Shown here: positions 35,119 to 44,513 of the stretch, piece by piece
Layout of the letters: each line of letters begins with the position of its first letter
Position numbering within the stretch: the first letter of the stretch is position 1
Assembly (NCBI GenBank): GCA_964634325.1
Contig: CAZWJF010000008.1
Location: forward strand, 62,001 to 126,000
Direction: 5' to 3'
Origin: JAJXWB01 sp964634325
GTDB taxonomy: Bacteria; Pseudomonadota; Alphaproteobacteria; Rhizobiales; Beijerinckiaceae
DNA length: 64,000 nucleotides
Notes under the pieces: generated by a model
What the model saw: only the letters and a program-made list of their open reading frames with translations
Databases searched by the model: none
What the model was told of the DNA's origin: nothing
Made by a program: the position numbers and the translations under genes

Positions 35119-35628
35119 ATGCGCAACCTCATTCTCCAGGGATTGACGAGGCGACCGCTGACGGAGCCGGGCCCCACGCCCGACGATGCGGCGATTCGCG
35201 AACTCGCGGATCGTGTTTCATCGATGGCGCAAAACCGGCTCGGGAGATCGCTCGCCATTCGCGCGGTCGACGCCGGTTCGTGCAACGGCTGCGAACTGGA
35301 AATGCACGCGCTTTCCAATCCTTTCTATGATCTCGAGCGTTTCGGCCTGCGGTTCGTCGCCTCTCCCCGGCATGCCGACGTGCTGATGGTGACGGGCCCT
35401 GTCGCAAAAAATATGCGTGAAGCTCTCGAACGGACCTATGCGGCGACCCCGGCGCCGAAATGGGTCGTCGCCGTCGGCGACTGTGCGTGCGACGGCGGTC
35501 TGTTCGCGCAGAGCTATGCCTGCCTGGGGGCCGTCTCGAATGTGGTGCCGGTCGATTTGCGGATTCCAGGATGTCCTCCCGATCCGCTGGCGCTGCTCAA
35601 GGGCCTGATGACTTTGCTCGAAGCCTGA
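35119..35628 (+). CDS. HyfI/NuoB-like iron-sulfur small subunit of Ehr complex
   Basis: 169 residues. It retains the four cysteines for the cluster nearest the active site (N2-like [4Fe-4S]): Cys55 and Cys58 in GSCNGCELE, Cys122 in GDCACDGG and Cys152 in PGCPPDP. It would pass electrons to or from the site where quinone (complex I) or NiFe (hydrogenase) acts. No ferredoxin-like HyfA/HyfH subunit gene is in the cluster, so its electron partner is unknown. It is the last gene, followed 5 bases later by a strong hairpin. Confidence 0.94.
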   Translation: MRNLILQGLTRRPLTEPGPTPDDAAIRELADRVSSMAQNRLGRSLAIRAVDAGSCNGCELEMHALSNPFYDLERFGLRFVASPRHADVLMVTGPVAKNMREALERTYAATPAPKWVVAVGDCACDGGLFAQSYACLGAVSNVVPVDLRIPGCPPDPLALLKGLMTLLEA

Positions 35629-35633
35629 AACGA

Positions 35634-35661
35634 CGAAAGCGGGCGACTTCGCCCGCTTTCG
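35634..35661. terminator. Hairpin terminator between Ehr operon and Spy-like gene
   Basis: An 11-bp perfect stem (CGAAAGCGGGC / GCCCGCTTTCG) with a 6-base loop lies between two convergent genes. It lacks a long T-run, so it may be a weak or bidirectional terminator or an mRNA end stabiliser. Confidence 0.6.
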
Positions 35662-35685
35662 ATGTTCTCGACAAGTCTCGGTTTT

Positions 35686-36306
35686 TCACCCGCGATCGTC
35701 GTCGCGACCCCAGCCCCACCGCATGCCATGGTCGTGCATCCAGCGGCCCATATGTCCGCGCATGCCCGGACGAACCAGCATCGGCAGGCGCTCTTTCTGA
35801 TCGGGGGTCAGGGACGCGTAGAGCGGCGCGGCGGCGTCGGCGACCTTTTTCATCGCCTCGCCGCGCGCGATCTGCCATTCCGCGCGGCGCTTCATGCCCT
35901 CGATCGGGTCCTTGGGCCTGTCCGCGCGCGCCTGGTCGAACCTGGCGACCATCGCGTTGGCCATGTCGCGCACGGCGGACTCGACCGCCGGCCAGAGCTT
36001 CTCCTGGTCTGCTGTCAGATTGAGGCCGGCGTGGATCGAAGCGATGCGCGCATTCAAAAAGGCGGCGCGGTGCTCCTTGGACATGCGATGGCGACCCCAG
36101 CCGCCATCCATGCCCCAATGCCGACCCATGCCCCAGCCGGGGCCGTCGCCCCAGCCCCAGGGACCGGCGCCTGGGCCGCCGGCAGGCGGTTGGCCAGCCA
36201 TGGGCGGCGACGTCGGCGCCGGGGACTGGGCGCTGGCGATCGTCATTGCGCCTGCGACGCCGAGAGCGGCGACGAGCGCGAGTGCGACGGGTTTGGTCGG
36301 CTTCAT
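35686..36306 (-). CDS. Spy/CpxP-family periplasmic protein (LTxxQ repeats)
   Basis: 206 residues from ATG 36306, which follows AGGAG. It has an N-terminal signal peptide (ALALVAALGVAGAMTIASAQ), then a Gly/Trp/Met-rich low-complexity stretch (residues ~35-75). A helical domain carries the two LTxxQ signatures, LTADQEKLW and LTPDQKERL. It ends in a Met/His/Trp-rich tail. Spy and CpxP are stress-induced periplasmic chaperones or regulators of envelope stress. The His/Met-rich tails could bind metals, which is only a guess. Confidence 0.82.
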   Translation of the reverse strand: MKPTKPVALALVAALGVAGAMTIASAQSPAPTSPPMAGQPPAGGPGAGPWGWGDGPGWGMGRHWGMDGGWGRHRMSKEHRAAFLNARIASIHAGLNLTADQEKLWPAVESAVRDMANAMVARFDQARADRPKDPIEGMKRRAEWQIARGEAMKKVADAAAPLYASLTPDQKERLPMLVRPGMRGHMGRWMHDHGMRWGWGRDDDRG

Positions 36307-36460
36307 GGAGAAACTCCTGCGGGACAATCGATGTCGCGCAGTAAGCGCTTTCCAATGGCGCATTCAACTTAAGGTTTGGCAATGTAGCCGCCGGCGGCCA
36401 GCGATCGCGCTTCTCCTCTCGCGATCGCCGGCTGCGGCGTCTTGTCGCGCAGATGGCGCC

Positions 36461-37297
<837 letters not shown>

Positions 37298-37310
37298 GTC
37301 GGGGCTCCGC

Positions 37311-38534
37311 TCAAGCATCGGCGCGGCTGAAGACGAGCGAAGCGTTCGTCCCGCCGAAGCCGAACGAATTGGACAGCACGGTCGTCAGCTTCGCGTTGTC
37401 GCGACGCTGGCGCAGGATGGGCATGTCCGCGAAAGCCGGATCGAGTTCCTCGATATTGGCGCTCTCGCAGATGAAATCGTTGTTGAGCATCAGAAGCGAA
37501 TAGATCGCTTCGTGGACGCCGGTCGCGCCCTGCGAATGGCCGGTCAGCGATTTGGTCGCGGAGATCGGCGGACACTTGTCGCCGACGCCGAACACCTCGC
37601 GAATAGCCTCGATTTCCTTCACGTCGCCGACAGGCGTCGAAGTGGCGTGCGGGTTGATGTAGTCGATCGGCGTCCTGACGGTCTCGAGCGCCTTGCGCAT
37701 GCAGCGCACGGCGCCTTCGCCCGAGGGCGCCACCATGTCGACGCCGTCGGACGATGCGCCATAGCCGACGAGTTCGGCATAGATCTTCGCGCCGCGCGCC
37801 TTGGCGCGCTCATATTCTTCCAGCACCACGATGCCCGCGCCGCCGGCGATCACGAAGCCGTCGCGATTGACGTCATAAGCCCGCGAGGCGACCGCCGGTC
37901 GATCGTTGTAGGAGGACGACATGGCGCCCATGGCGTCGAACAGGACGGACAGCGTCCAGTCCAGCTCCTCGCAGCCGCCGGCGAAGACGACGTCCTGCTT
38001 GCCCCACTGGATGAGTTCGGAGGCGTTGCCGATGCAATGGCTCGACGTCGAGCAGGCCGACGAGATCGAGTAGCTCGTGCCGCGAATCTTGAACCATGTC
38101 GAAAGCGTCGCGGAAGCCGTGGAGCACATCGCCTTCGGCACCACGAACGGACCGACGCGCTTCGGGCCCTTGCTGCGGGTTACATCGGCGGCCTCGACCT
38201 GCGAACGCGTCGAGGGGCCGCCGGAGCCGACGATCAACCCGGTGCGCTCGTTGGAAATATCGCTCGCCTCGAGTCCGGAATCCGCGATCGCCTGCTCCAT
38301 GGCGACATGCGCCCAGGCTGTGCCGCCGCCGTGGAAGCGCATCGCGCGCCGATCGACGATGTCTTCCGCCTTGCAGGTCGGCGCGCCGTGCACCTGGGAG
38401 CGGAAGCCGAGCTTGGCGTATTCCTCCGCGCGCACGACGCCCGAGCGGGCGTCGCGCAACGAGGCGAGCACCTCGGAGGCGTTATTGCCGATCGAGGACA
38501 CGATGCCCATGCCGGTGACGACGACGCGTCTCAT
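37311..38534 (-). CDS. fabB: 3-oxoacyl-[acyl-carrier-protein] synthase I
   Basis: 407 residues. Condensing enzyme with the nucleophile Cys161 in ISSACSTSSHCIG and the two histidines in INPHATSTPVGD and KSLTGHSQGATGVHE, the C-H-H triad of KAS I/II. Placement directly after fabA and the KAS I-like sequence indicate FabB, needed to elongate cis-3-decenoyl-ACP for unsaturated fatty acids. ATG start at 38534, preceded by AGGAGAC. Confidence 0.96.
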   Translation of the reverse strand: MRRVVVTGMGIVSSIGNNASEVLASLRDARSGVVRAEEYAKLGFRSQVHGAPTCKAEDIVDRRAMRFHGGGTAWAHVAMEQAIADSGLEASDISNERTGLIVGSGGPSTRSQVEAADVTRSKGPKRVGPFVVPKAMCSTASATLSTWFKIRGTSYSISSACSTSSHCIGNASELIQWGKQDVVFAGGCEELDWTLSVLFDAMGAMSSSYNDRPAVASRAYDVNRDGFVIAGGAGIVVLEEYERAKARGAKIYAELVGYGASSDGVDMVAPSGEGAVRCMRKALETVRTPIDYINPHATSTPVGDVKEIEAIREVFGVGDKCPPISATKSLTGHSQGATGVHEAIYSLLMLNNDFICESANIEELDPAFADMPILRQRRDNAKLTTVLSNSFGFGGTNASLVFSRADA

Positions 38535-38589
38535 ACCTGTCTCCTTTGAAACTCGCGCTGCGCCGGGCGCAGCGATGCGCGATCGCCGC

Positions 38590-39111
38590 TCAGGCGGGCG
38601 ATGCTTCGGCCTTTGCGAGACCGACGCGCAAATCCTTCGCTTCGTAAATGCGCGTTCCGTCCGCGGCGACCCAGCCGTCGGCGATGCCGAGCACCAGTTT
38701 ACCCTTGAAAATGCGCTTGAAATCGATGCCGTAGGTCACCTGTTTCACGGTCGGGCGCACCTGGCCGGAGAACTTCACTTCGCCGACGCCCAGAGCCATG
38801 CCACGGCCTGGGTTTCCGAGCCAGCCGAGGAAAAATCCGGTCAGCTGCCACAAGGCGTCGACCCCGAGGCAGCCCGGCATGACCGGATTGCCTTTGAAAT
38901 GGCAGTCGAAAAACCAGAGGCTCGGCTTGATGTCGAATTCGGCGCGCGCGTAGCCCTTGCCGTGATCGCCGCCCGTCTCGAAAATTTCGGTGATGCGATC
39001 GAACATCAGCATGGGAGGAAGCGGCAATTGGGCGTTGCCCGGACCGAACAGCTCCTCCCGCCCGCAGGCGAGCAGGTCCTGATAGTCGTAACTGGAGCGC
39101 CGTTCGCCCAT
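38590..39111 (-). CDS. fabA: 3-hydroxydecanoyl-[acyl-carrier-protein] dehydratase/isomerase
   Basis: 173 residues from ATG 39111 (MGERRSSYDYQDLLACG); the frame continues upstream but without homology. Active-site His71 in FFDCHFKGNPVMPGC and Asp85 in LGVDALWQL match His70/Asp84 of the E. coli enzyme. It dehydrates and isomerises 10-carbon intermediates, the entry point of anaerobic unsaturated fatty-acid synthesis. It heads the fabA-fabB-fabI operon and is divergent from irr. Confidence 0.96.
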   Translation of the reverse strand: MGERRSSYDYQDLLACGREELFGPGNAQLPLPPMLMFDRITEIFETGGDHGKGYARAEFDIKPSLWFFDCHFKGNPVMPGCLGVDALWQLTGFFLGWLGNPGRGMALGVGEVKFSGQVRPTVKQVTYGIDFKRIFKGKLVLGIADGWVAADGTRIYEAKDLRVGLAKAEASPA

Positions 39112-39325
39112 ATCCCTTCGCGTCCCTCTGTCTTTTCGGCGCTTTGCGCCCGTCACCCCATTCCGACCGGCTTCTAACACACGCGGCTGGTGCTCGAAAG
39201 CCGCAGGCGGCGGGCTTTGCGTCCGCCACGACGTCTTGCCCGGAATGTTGCCTCCACGCCGCAATTTTCCTAGGCTGCGACCAGCTGTCGCGCTAGCGCG
39301 CTCGAACGTCGGGCGAACAGAAGTC

Positions 39326-39799
39326 ATGAAATCGCGAAATGTGCCGGAACATGGGGTTGTCGGCGCCGCACAGGCCGGCGATCGCATCGGCCCGGGCTCA
39401 ATCGTCGCGCTTCGATCCAGGCTGAAGCGCGCGGGCTTGCGCCCGACGCGGCAGAGAATCGCTCTCGGGTCGCTGCTTCTCGGCGCGGGGCCGCGGCACG
39501 TGACCGCCGAAAGCCTGTTCGAGGAAGCGCGTCGCGCCGGCGCGCCCCTGTCGCTGGCGACCGTCTATAACGCGTTGCGGCAGTTCACCGCCGCCGGGTT
39601 GCTGCGAGAAATCGCGATCGAAGGCTCGCGGACCCATTTCGATACGAACACCGCCCACCATCACCATTTCATGGTCGATGGCGAGCTGTTCGACATCGGG
39701 GATTCCATCGAGATCGCGGGCGCGCCGCCTCCTCCCGAGGGCATGGAGGTCGATCGCATCGACGTCGTCATCCGGCTCAGGCCGAAATCGTCGTCCTGA
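39326..39799 (+). CDS. irr: Iron response regulator Irr (Fur family)
   Basis: 157 residues from ATG 39326. Fur-type winged helix: LRSRLKRAGLRPTRQRIALGSLL and SLATVYNALRQFTAAGLLREI. Irr hallmarks are the short length, the absence of any cysteine and the histidine cluster at 111-114 in TAHHHHFMVDGE, used in haem-dependent sensing. The N-terminal haem-regulatory Cys-Pro motif of the Bradyrhizobium protein is absent, as in many other Rhizobiales Irr proteins. It is divergent from fabA, a common arrangement in the order. Irr controls haem and iron genes under iron limitation. Confidence 0.92.
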   Translation: MKSRNVPEHGVVGAAQAGDRIGPGSIVALRSRLKRAGLRPTRQRIALGSLLLGAGPRHVTAESLFEEARRAGAPLSLATVYNALRQFTAAGLLREIAIEGSRTHFDTNTAHHHHFMVDGELFDIGDSIEIAGAPPPPEGMEVDRIDVVIRLRPKSSS

Positions 39800-39808
39800 G
39801 CCCTCGCG

Positions 39809-40360
39809 TCACTCGATTTTTTCGCCCGGATAAGCGCCCCACAGATTTTCCTGCTCGATCCAGCCGTCGAAACCTTCGCCGGCCAGCCGGCACCATTTTC
39901 CATTGCACGATTTGAGCGAGCCGATCACGCCGGACTGCAGCTTGGCGGAAATGTCCGCGCCCGCGTCCGGGCTTTTCCGGAGCGGAAACGTCTCGCCCTT
40001 CTTCCACGGCGCGACGACCCCGGTGCGCCGCCCGGACAGGAGCGAATGGAGCACCCAGCCTTCCGAACCCTCTGAATCCCGGATGCGCCGCCAGATGTCG
40101 AATTCGGCGGTGATCTCGACCGGCAGGCCCGCGCGCTGAAAGATCCAGACGGTTCGATGCTCCTTCGAGGGGCCTTCGCGCAGATTGACCCGATCGGACT
40201 TGAGGCTGACGAACCGCGGAACCGGCAGCCCGGTCACCGGGCCGGTCTGCTGCGCCGCCGCCGCCGGCGTGGCGCCGCACGCCGCCATCAGGACGAGGGC
40301 AAGCAAGGCGCCTGCAAGTCCGAGCGCCCGGGATGGGTTCGGCCGTGCGTTGCGTGTCAT
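39809..40360 (-). CDS. SH3-domain (SH3b) exported protein
   Basis: 183 residues from ATG 40360 (MTRNARPNPSRALG). An N-terminal hydrophobic segment LAGALLALVLMAACGATPAAAA is a signal peptide, with a weak lipobox around the cysteine or a signal-peptidase-I site after the alanines. Two bacterial SH3-like units follow: SDRVNLREGPSKEHRTVW with WVLHSLLSGRR, and FPLRKSPDAGADI with CNGKWCRLAGEGFDGWIEQENLWG. Such proteins bind cell-wall material in many cases; the function of this one is unknown. Convergent with irr, 9 bases apart. Confidence 0.85.
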   Translation of the reverse strand: MTRNARPNPSRALGLAGALLALVLMAACGATPAAAAQQTGPVTGLPVPRFVSLKSDRVNLREGPSKEHRTVWIFQRAGLPVEITAEFDIWRRIRDSEGSEGWVLHSLLSGRRTGVVAPWKKGETFPLRKSPDAGADISAKLQSGVIGSLKSCNGKWCRLAGEGFDGWIEQENLWGAYPGEKIE

Positions 40361-40554
40361 GGGCTTGCTCCTGTTGGCGCTTCGACGTCGGCGTTCTTGT
40401 CTTTGGCCAGCCATCTGCTAGGAAGCGTCGAACCGCCGTCGCTCGCTCTCAAGACGTTGTCGTTCAAACGTCGTTAAGGAGCGGTGAATTGTGGCGGCCT
40501 CATGCCGCCGACCGGGACAGCTCGGTCCGCCGCGCGGTTAGGGACGGACAAGGT

Positions 40555-41550
40555 ATGCCGCAGAAAAAGCCGCTGGTTGTCGTGACGCGCAAGCTCCCGG
40601 AGGTCGTGGAGACCCGCATGCGCGAATTGTTCGACGTTCGCCTGAACGCGGCCGACAAGCCGATGACCCATGCCGAGCTGGCCGAAGCCATGCGCACCGC
40701 CGACGTGCTGGTCCCGACCGTGACGGATCGGATCGACGCCGGCCTCGTCGCTCAGGCCGGCGAGCAGATGAAGCTGATCGCCAATTTCGGCAACGGCGTC
40801 GACAATATCGACGTAACCTCGGCGCTGCGCCGCGGCATTACCGTCACGAATACGCCAGGCGTGCTGACCGACGACACGGCCGACATGACGATGGCGCTGA
40901 TTCTCGCCGTGGCGCGCCGCATCGTCGAGGGCGCGCAGACGATTCACACGGGCGAATGGGCCGGCTGGTCGCCGACCTGGATGCTCGGCCACCGGATTAC
41001 CGGCAAGAAACTCGGCATCGTCGGCATGGGCCGCATCGGCCAGGCGATTGCGGTGCGCGCGGCCGCGTTCGGCCTCGAGGTGCATTACCACAACCGCCGC
41101 CGCGTGGCGTCGGCGACCGAAGCCAAGCTCGGCGCGACCTATTGGGACTCGCTCGACCAGATGCTGGCGCGCATGGACATCGTGTCGGTCAATTGCCCGC
41201 ACACGCCGGCCACCTATCACCTGCTCTCGGCGCGTCGTCTGAAATATCTGAAGCCGCAGGCCATCGTCGTGAACACGGCGCGCGGCGAAATCATCGACGA
41301 AAACGCGCTGGTCCGCATGCTGGAGGCCGGCGAACTGGCCGGCGCCGGTCTCGACGTGTTCGAGCACGAGCCGGCCGTATCGCCGAAGCTCCTCAAGCTC
41401 GCCAAGGCCGGGAAGGTCACGCTGCTGCCGCACATGGGCTCGGCGACGATCGAAGGCCGCATCGACATGGGCGAGAAGGTGATCGTCAACGTGAAGACCT
41501 TCATGGACGGCCACCGTCCGCCGGACCGTGTGCTCCCGAGCATGCTCTGA
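40555..41550 (+). CDS. D-2-hydroxyacid dehydrogenase (glyoxylate/hydroxypyruvate reductase family)
   Basis: 331 residues from ATG 40555 (MPQKKPLVVVTRK). The NAD-binding domain shows GKKLGIVGMGRIGQAIAVRA followed by HYHNRRR, where the basic residues after the second strand suggest NADPH use. The catalytic triad Arg-Glu-His is in NTARGEIIDENALV, FEHEPAVSP and LLPHMGSATIE. It reduces glyoxylate or hydroxypyruvate to glycolate or D-glycerate; the substrate is inferred. A strong bidirectional terminator follows. Confidence 0.9.
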   Translation: MPQKKPLVVVTRKLPEVVETRMRELFDVRLNAADKPMTHAELAEAMRTADVLVPTVTDRIDAGLVAQAGEQMKLIANFGNGVDNIDVTSALRRGITVTNTPGVLTDDTADMTMALILAVARRIVEGAQTIHTGEWAGWSPTWMLGHRITGKKLGIVGMGRIGQAIAVRAAAFGLEVHYHNRRRVASATEAKLGATYWDSLDQMLARMDIVSVNCPHTPATYHLLSARRLKYLKPQAIVVNTARGEIIDENALVRMLEAGELAGAGLDVFEHEPAVSPKLLKLAKAGKVTLLPHMGSATIEGRIDMGEKVIVNVKTFMDGHRPPDRVLPSML

Positions 41551-41577
41551 CGCCATCGCTGCCGACGGCCATGAAAA

Positions 41578-41605
41578 AAACCCGCCGGGGCGACCCGGCG
41601 GGTTT
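41578..41605. terminator. Bidirectional intrinsic terminator (dehydrogenase / pnp)
   Basis: A 12-bp perfect stem AAACCCGCCGGG / CCCGGCGGGTTT with a GCGA tetraloop. An A-run precedes and a T-rich run follows, so it can end transcripts from both the plus-strand dehydrogenase and the minus-strand pnp. Confidence 0.9.
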
Positions 41606-41630
41606 TCTGTTTCCGCAGTGAAGAAGGCGC

Positions 41631-43802
41631 TTATTCGCCCGCTTCAGCCGCCTTTTCAGCGGCCTTCTGCGCGTCGCGCTCGGCCTTCTGCTTCGCCTCG
41701 AGGTCCTCGCCCGTCTCCTGGTCGACGACGCGCATGGACAGGCGCACCTTGCCGCGATCGTCGAAGCCGAGCAGCTTCACCTTCACCTTGTCGCCTTCCT
41801 TGACGACGTCGGTCGTCTTGGCGACGCGGCCCTGCGCGAGCTGCGAGATGTGGACGAGGCCGTCCTTGGAGCCGAAGAAATTGACGAAGGCGCCGAAATC
41901 GACGGTCTTCACCACGGTGCCCTCGTAGATCTGGCCGACTTCCGGATCGGAAGCGATCGACTTGATCCAGTTGATCGCCGCCTTGATCGAATTGCCGTCC
42001 GAGGAGGCGATCTTCACCGTGCCGTCGTCCTCGATGTTGATCTTGGCGCCGGTCTTCTCGACGATCTCGCGGATCACCTTGCCGCCGGTGCCGATCACTT
42101 CGCGGATCTTGTCGGTCGGGATCTTCATGGTCTCGATGCGCGGCGCGAACTCGCCGAGTTCGGCGCGGGCGCCGGTCAGCGCCTTGGACATCTCGCCGAG
42201 AATGTGCAGACGGCCGTCCTTCGCCTGGGCGAGCGCGACCTTCATGATCTCTTCGGTGATGCCCGCGATCTTGATGTCCATCTGCAGCGAAGTGACGCCG
42301 TTGTCGGTGCCGGCCACCTTGAAGTCCATGTCGCCGAGATGGTCCTCGTCGCCGAGAATGTCGGAAAGCACCGCGAAGCGCTCGCCCTCGAGGATGAGGC
42401 CCATGGCGATGCCGGCCGTCGGACGCTTCAGCGGCACGCCTGCGTCCATCAGCGCCAGCGAGGAGCCGCAGACCGTCGCCATCGAGGACGAGCCGTTCGA
42501 CTCCGTGATCTCCGACACGACGCGGATCGTGTAGGGGAACTCAGCCGCCGTCGGCAGCATCGGGCGAATGGCGCGCCAGGCGAGCTTGCCATGGCCGATT
42601 TCGCGACGCTTGGGCGAGCCGACGCGGCCAGTCTCGCCGACCGAATAGGGCGGGAAGTTGTAGTGGAGCAGGAAGCGCTCCTTGTACGTGCCTTCCAGCG
42701 AATCCACGTACTGCTCGTCCTCGCCCGTGCCGAGAGTCGCGACGACCAGCGCCTGCGTCTCGCCGCGCGTGAACAGCGCCGATCCGTGAGTGCGCGGCAG
42801 GACGCCGGCTTCAGCGACGATCGCGCGCACCGTCTTCACGTCGCGCCCGTCGATGCGAACGCCCGTGTCGAGAATGTTCCAGCGCACGACCTTGGCCTGC
42901 AGTTCCTTGAACGCCTCGCCGACGTGCTCCTTGGTGAAGGCCGGCTCCTGCCCCTCGGGGAACAGATGCGCCATCACCTTCGCCTTGACGGCGTCGACGG
43001 CCTTGTAGCGCTCCTGCTTGGCCGTGATCTTGTAGGCGTCGCGCAGTTCGGCTTCCGCGATGTCCGAAACGGCCTTCTCGACGGCGGAGCGATCGCTCTG
43101 AACGAAATCGCGCGGATCCTTGGCCGCGCGCTCGGCCAGACGGATGATCGCGTCGATCACCGGCTGGAAGCCGCGATGGCCGGTCATGACCGCTTCGAGC
43201 ATGGTTTCTTCGGAGAGTTCCTTGGCTTCGGACTCCACCATCAGCACGGCGTCGGCGGTGCCGGCGACGACGAGATCGAGATCGGAGGACTTCATCTCCT
43301 CGATCGTCGGGTTGAGCTTGAGCGCGCCGTTGACGTAACCGACGCGCGCGCCGCCGACCGGGCCCATGAAGGGAATGCCCGACAGCGTCAGGGCGGCGGA
43401 AACGGCGACGATGGCCAGAACGTCCGGATCGTTCTCCAGATCATGGCTGAGAACGGTGACGATGACCTGCGTCTCGTTGCGGTATCCGTCCGGGAACAGC
43501 GGACGAATCGGACGGTCGATCAGGCGGGAGACCAGCGTCTCGCGCTCGCTCGGACGGCCCTCACGCTTGAAATAGCCGCCGGGAATGCGCCCCGCAGCGA
43601 AGGCCTTTTCCTGATAGTCGACGGTGAGCGGGAAGAAGTCCTGGCCGGGTTTGGCGGATTTCGCGCCGACGACCGTAGCGAGCACGGTCGTGTCGCCCCA
43701 TGTGGCCATGACGGCGCCGTCGGCCTGACGGGCGACCTTGCCGGTTTCGAGCACGAGCTTACGGCCGGCCCAATCGATTTCTTCGCGATGGATTTCGAAC
43801 AT
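41631..43802 (-). CDS. pnp: Polyribonucleotide nucleotidyltransferase
   Basis: 723 residues from ATG 43802 (MFEIHREEIDWAG). Two RNase PH domains (RIPGGYFKREGRPSERETLVSR and the second core SPKRREIGHGKLAWRA) flank a helical linker. A KH domain (IREVIGTGGKVIREIVEKTGA) and an S1 domain (GTVVKTVDFGAFVNFFGS) follow. It degrades RNA phosphorolytically from the 3' end in the cytosol. It follows rpsO, the usual rpsO-pnp order. A small hairpin (43818-43839) lies in the leader close to the ribosome site. Confidence 0.97.
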   Translation of the reverse strand: MFEIHREEIDWAGRKLVLETGKVARQADGAVMATWGDTTVLATVVGAKSAKPGQDFFPLTVDYQEKAFAAGRIPGGYFKREGRPSERETLVSRLIDRPIRPLFPDGYRNETQVIVTVLSHDLENDPDVLAIVAVSAALTLSGIPFMGPVGGARVGYVNGALKLNPTIEEMKSSDLDLVVAGTADAVLMVESEAKELSEETMLEAVMTGHRGFQPVIDAIIRLAERAAKDPRDFVQSDRSAVEKAVSDIAEAELRDAYKITAKQERYKAVDAVKAKVMAHLFPEGQEPAFTKEHVGEAFKELQAKVVRWNILDTGVRIDGRDVKTVRAIVAEAGVLPRTHGSALFTRGETQALVVATLGTGEDEQYVDSLEGTYKERFLLHYNFPPYSVGETGRVGSPKRREIGHGKLAWRAIRPMLPTAAEFPYTIRVVSEITESNGSSSMATVCGSSLALMDAGVPLKRPTAGIAMGLILEGERFAVLSDILGDEDHLGDMDFKVAGTDNGVTSLQMDIKIAGITEEIMKVALAQAKDGRLHILGEMSKALTGARAELGEFAPRIETMKIPTDKIREVIGTGGKVIREIVEKTGAKINIEDDGTVKIASSDGNSIKAAINWIKSIASDPEVGQIYEGTVVKTVDFGAFVNFFGSKDGLVHISQLAQGRVAKTTDVVKEGDKVKVKLLGFDDRGKVRLSMRVVDQETGEDLEAKQKAERDAQKAAEKAAEAGE

Positions 43803-43991
43803 GTCTGTCTTTCCAGTTGGCGCAAACGACAAAGCGCCACGGACAAGATTGCGGGAAGCTGCGTTCAGGCGCGTTCAGCTTCCGGCGATCCTGTCATGGC
43901 GCTTCGTCTTCTGCGGTCGGATGCGGCGGGGCGGCCCCATGCCGCCACGCCCAAGTGCGCGGAACTTGCGCGCGAAACAGCGCGTAACGCT

Positions 43992-44261
43992 TTAGCGGCG
44001 GATGCCGAGGCGTTCGATCAGCTTCCTGTAACGCGCGTCGTCGTGCTTCTTCACGTAGTCGAGCAGCTGACGGCGCTGCGAGACGAGCTTGAGCAGGCCG
44101 CGACGCGAATGATTGTCCTTGGCGTGGCTCTTGAAGTGCTCGGTCAGGTTGGAGATGCGCTCCGTGAGGATCGCCACCTGCACCTCCGGCGAACCGGTGT
44201 CGCCAGCCTTGGTCGCATATTCGGAAATGAGCGCCTGCTTGCGCTCGGCCGTGATCGACAT
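43992..44261 (-). CDS. rpsO: 30S ribosomal protein S15
   Basis: 89 residues, the exact family length. It begins MSITAERKQALISEYATKAGDTGSPEV, with the 16S-binding region HFKSHAKDNHSRRGLLKLVSQRRQLLDYVK. S15 binds the central domain of 16S rRNA early in 30S assembly. It is 190 bases upstream of pnp on the minus strand, and its leader contains a 9-bp hairpin. Confidence 0.98.
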   Translation of the reverse strand: MSITAERKQALISEYATKAGDTGSPEVQVAILTERISNLTEHFKSHAKDNHSRRGLLKLVSQRRQLLDYVKKHDDARYRKLIERLGIRR

Positions 44262-44327
44262 CGGAAAACTCCCGTCTGTCTGGAGAAATGGCCCGGCCGG
44301 GATGTCGTCCAGCAGGGTCGGTCAATC

Positions 44328-44352
44328 GGCCCGCTTGAGGCCGAAGCGGGCC
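44328..44352 (-). promoter_or_regulatory. Hairpin in the rpsO leader region
   Basis: A 9-bp perfect stem GGCCCGCTT / AAGCGGGCC with a 7-base loop, 67 bases upstream of the rpsO start. There is no T-run, so a protein-binding or stability role is more likely than termination. S15 autoregulates through leader RNA in other bacteria. Confidence 0.35.
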
Positions 44353-44513
44353 TTATACACGAAATTGTCTTGGAGGCCAGCCCTGCCGGGAAATCGGCGC
44401 ATTTGCGGGGACTAAATCGGCCGCTCGGAGTTAAGATACGAATCTGCGTCCTTCCGGGCGAGACCGCGAGGCGCGCATGTTTTTTGTAGCGATACTGAAG
44501 AAGGATAAGGCCC

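Noticed and set aside
33596..35628. A working group 4 [NiFe]-hydrogenase or formate hydrogenlyase
   Set aside because: Three of the four NiFe-binding cysteines are serines and no formate dehydrogenase or Hyp maturation genes are near.
41850..44489. 879-residue open frame on the plus strand
   Set aside because: It is antisense to pnp and rpsO, with no protein signature and the composition of a mirror frame.
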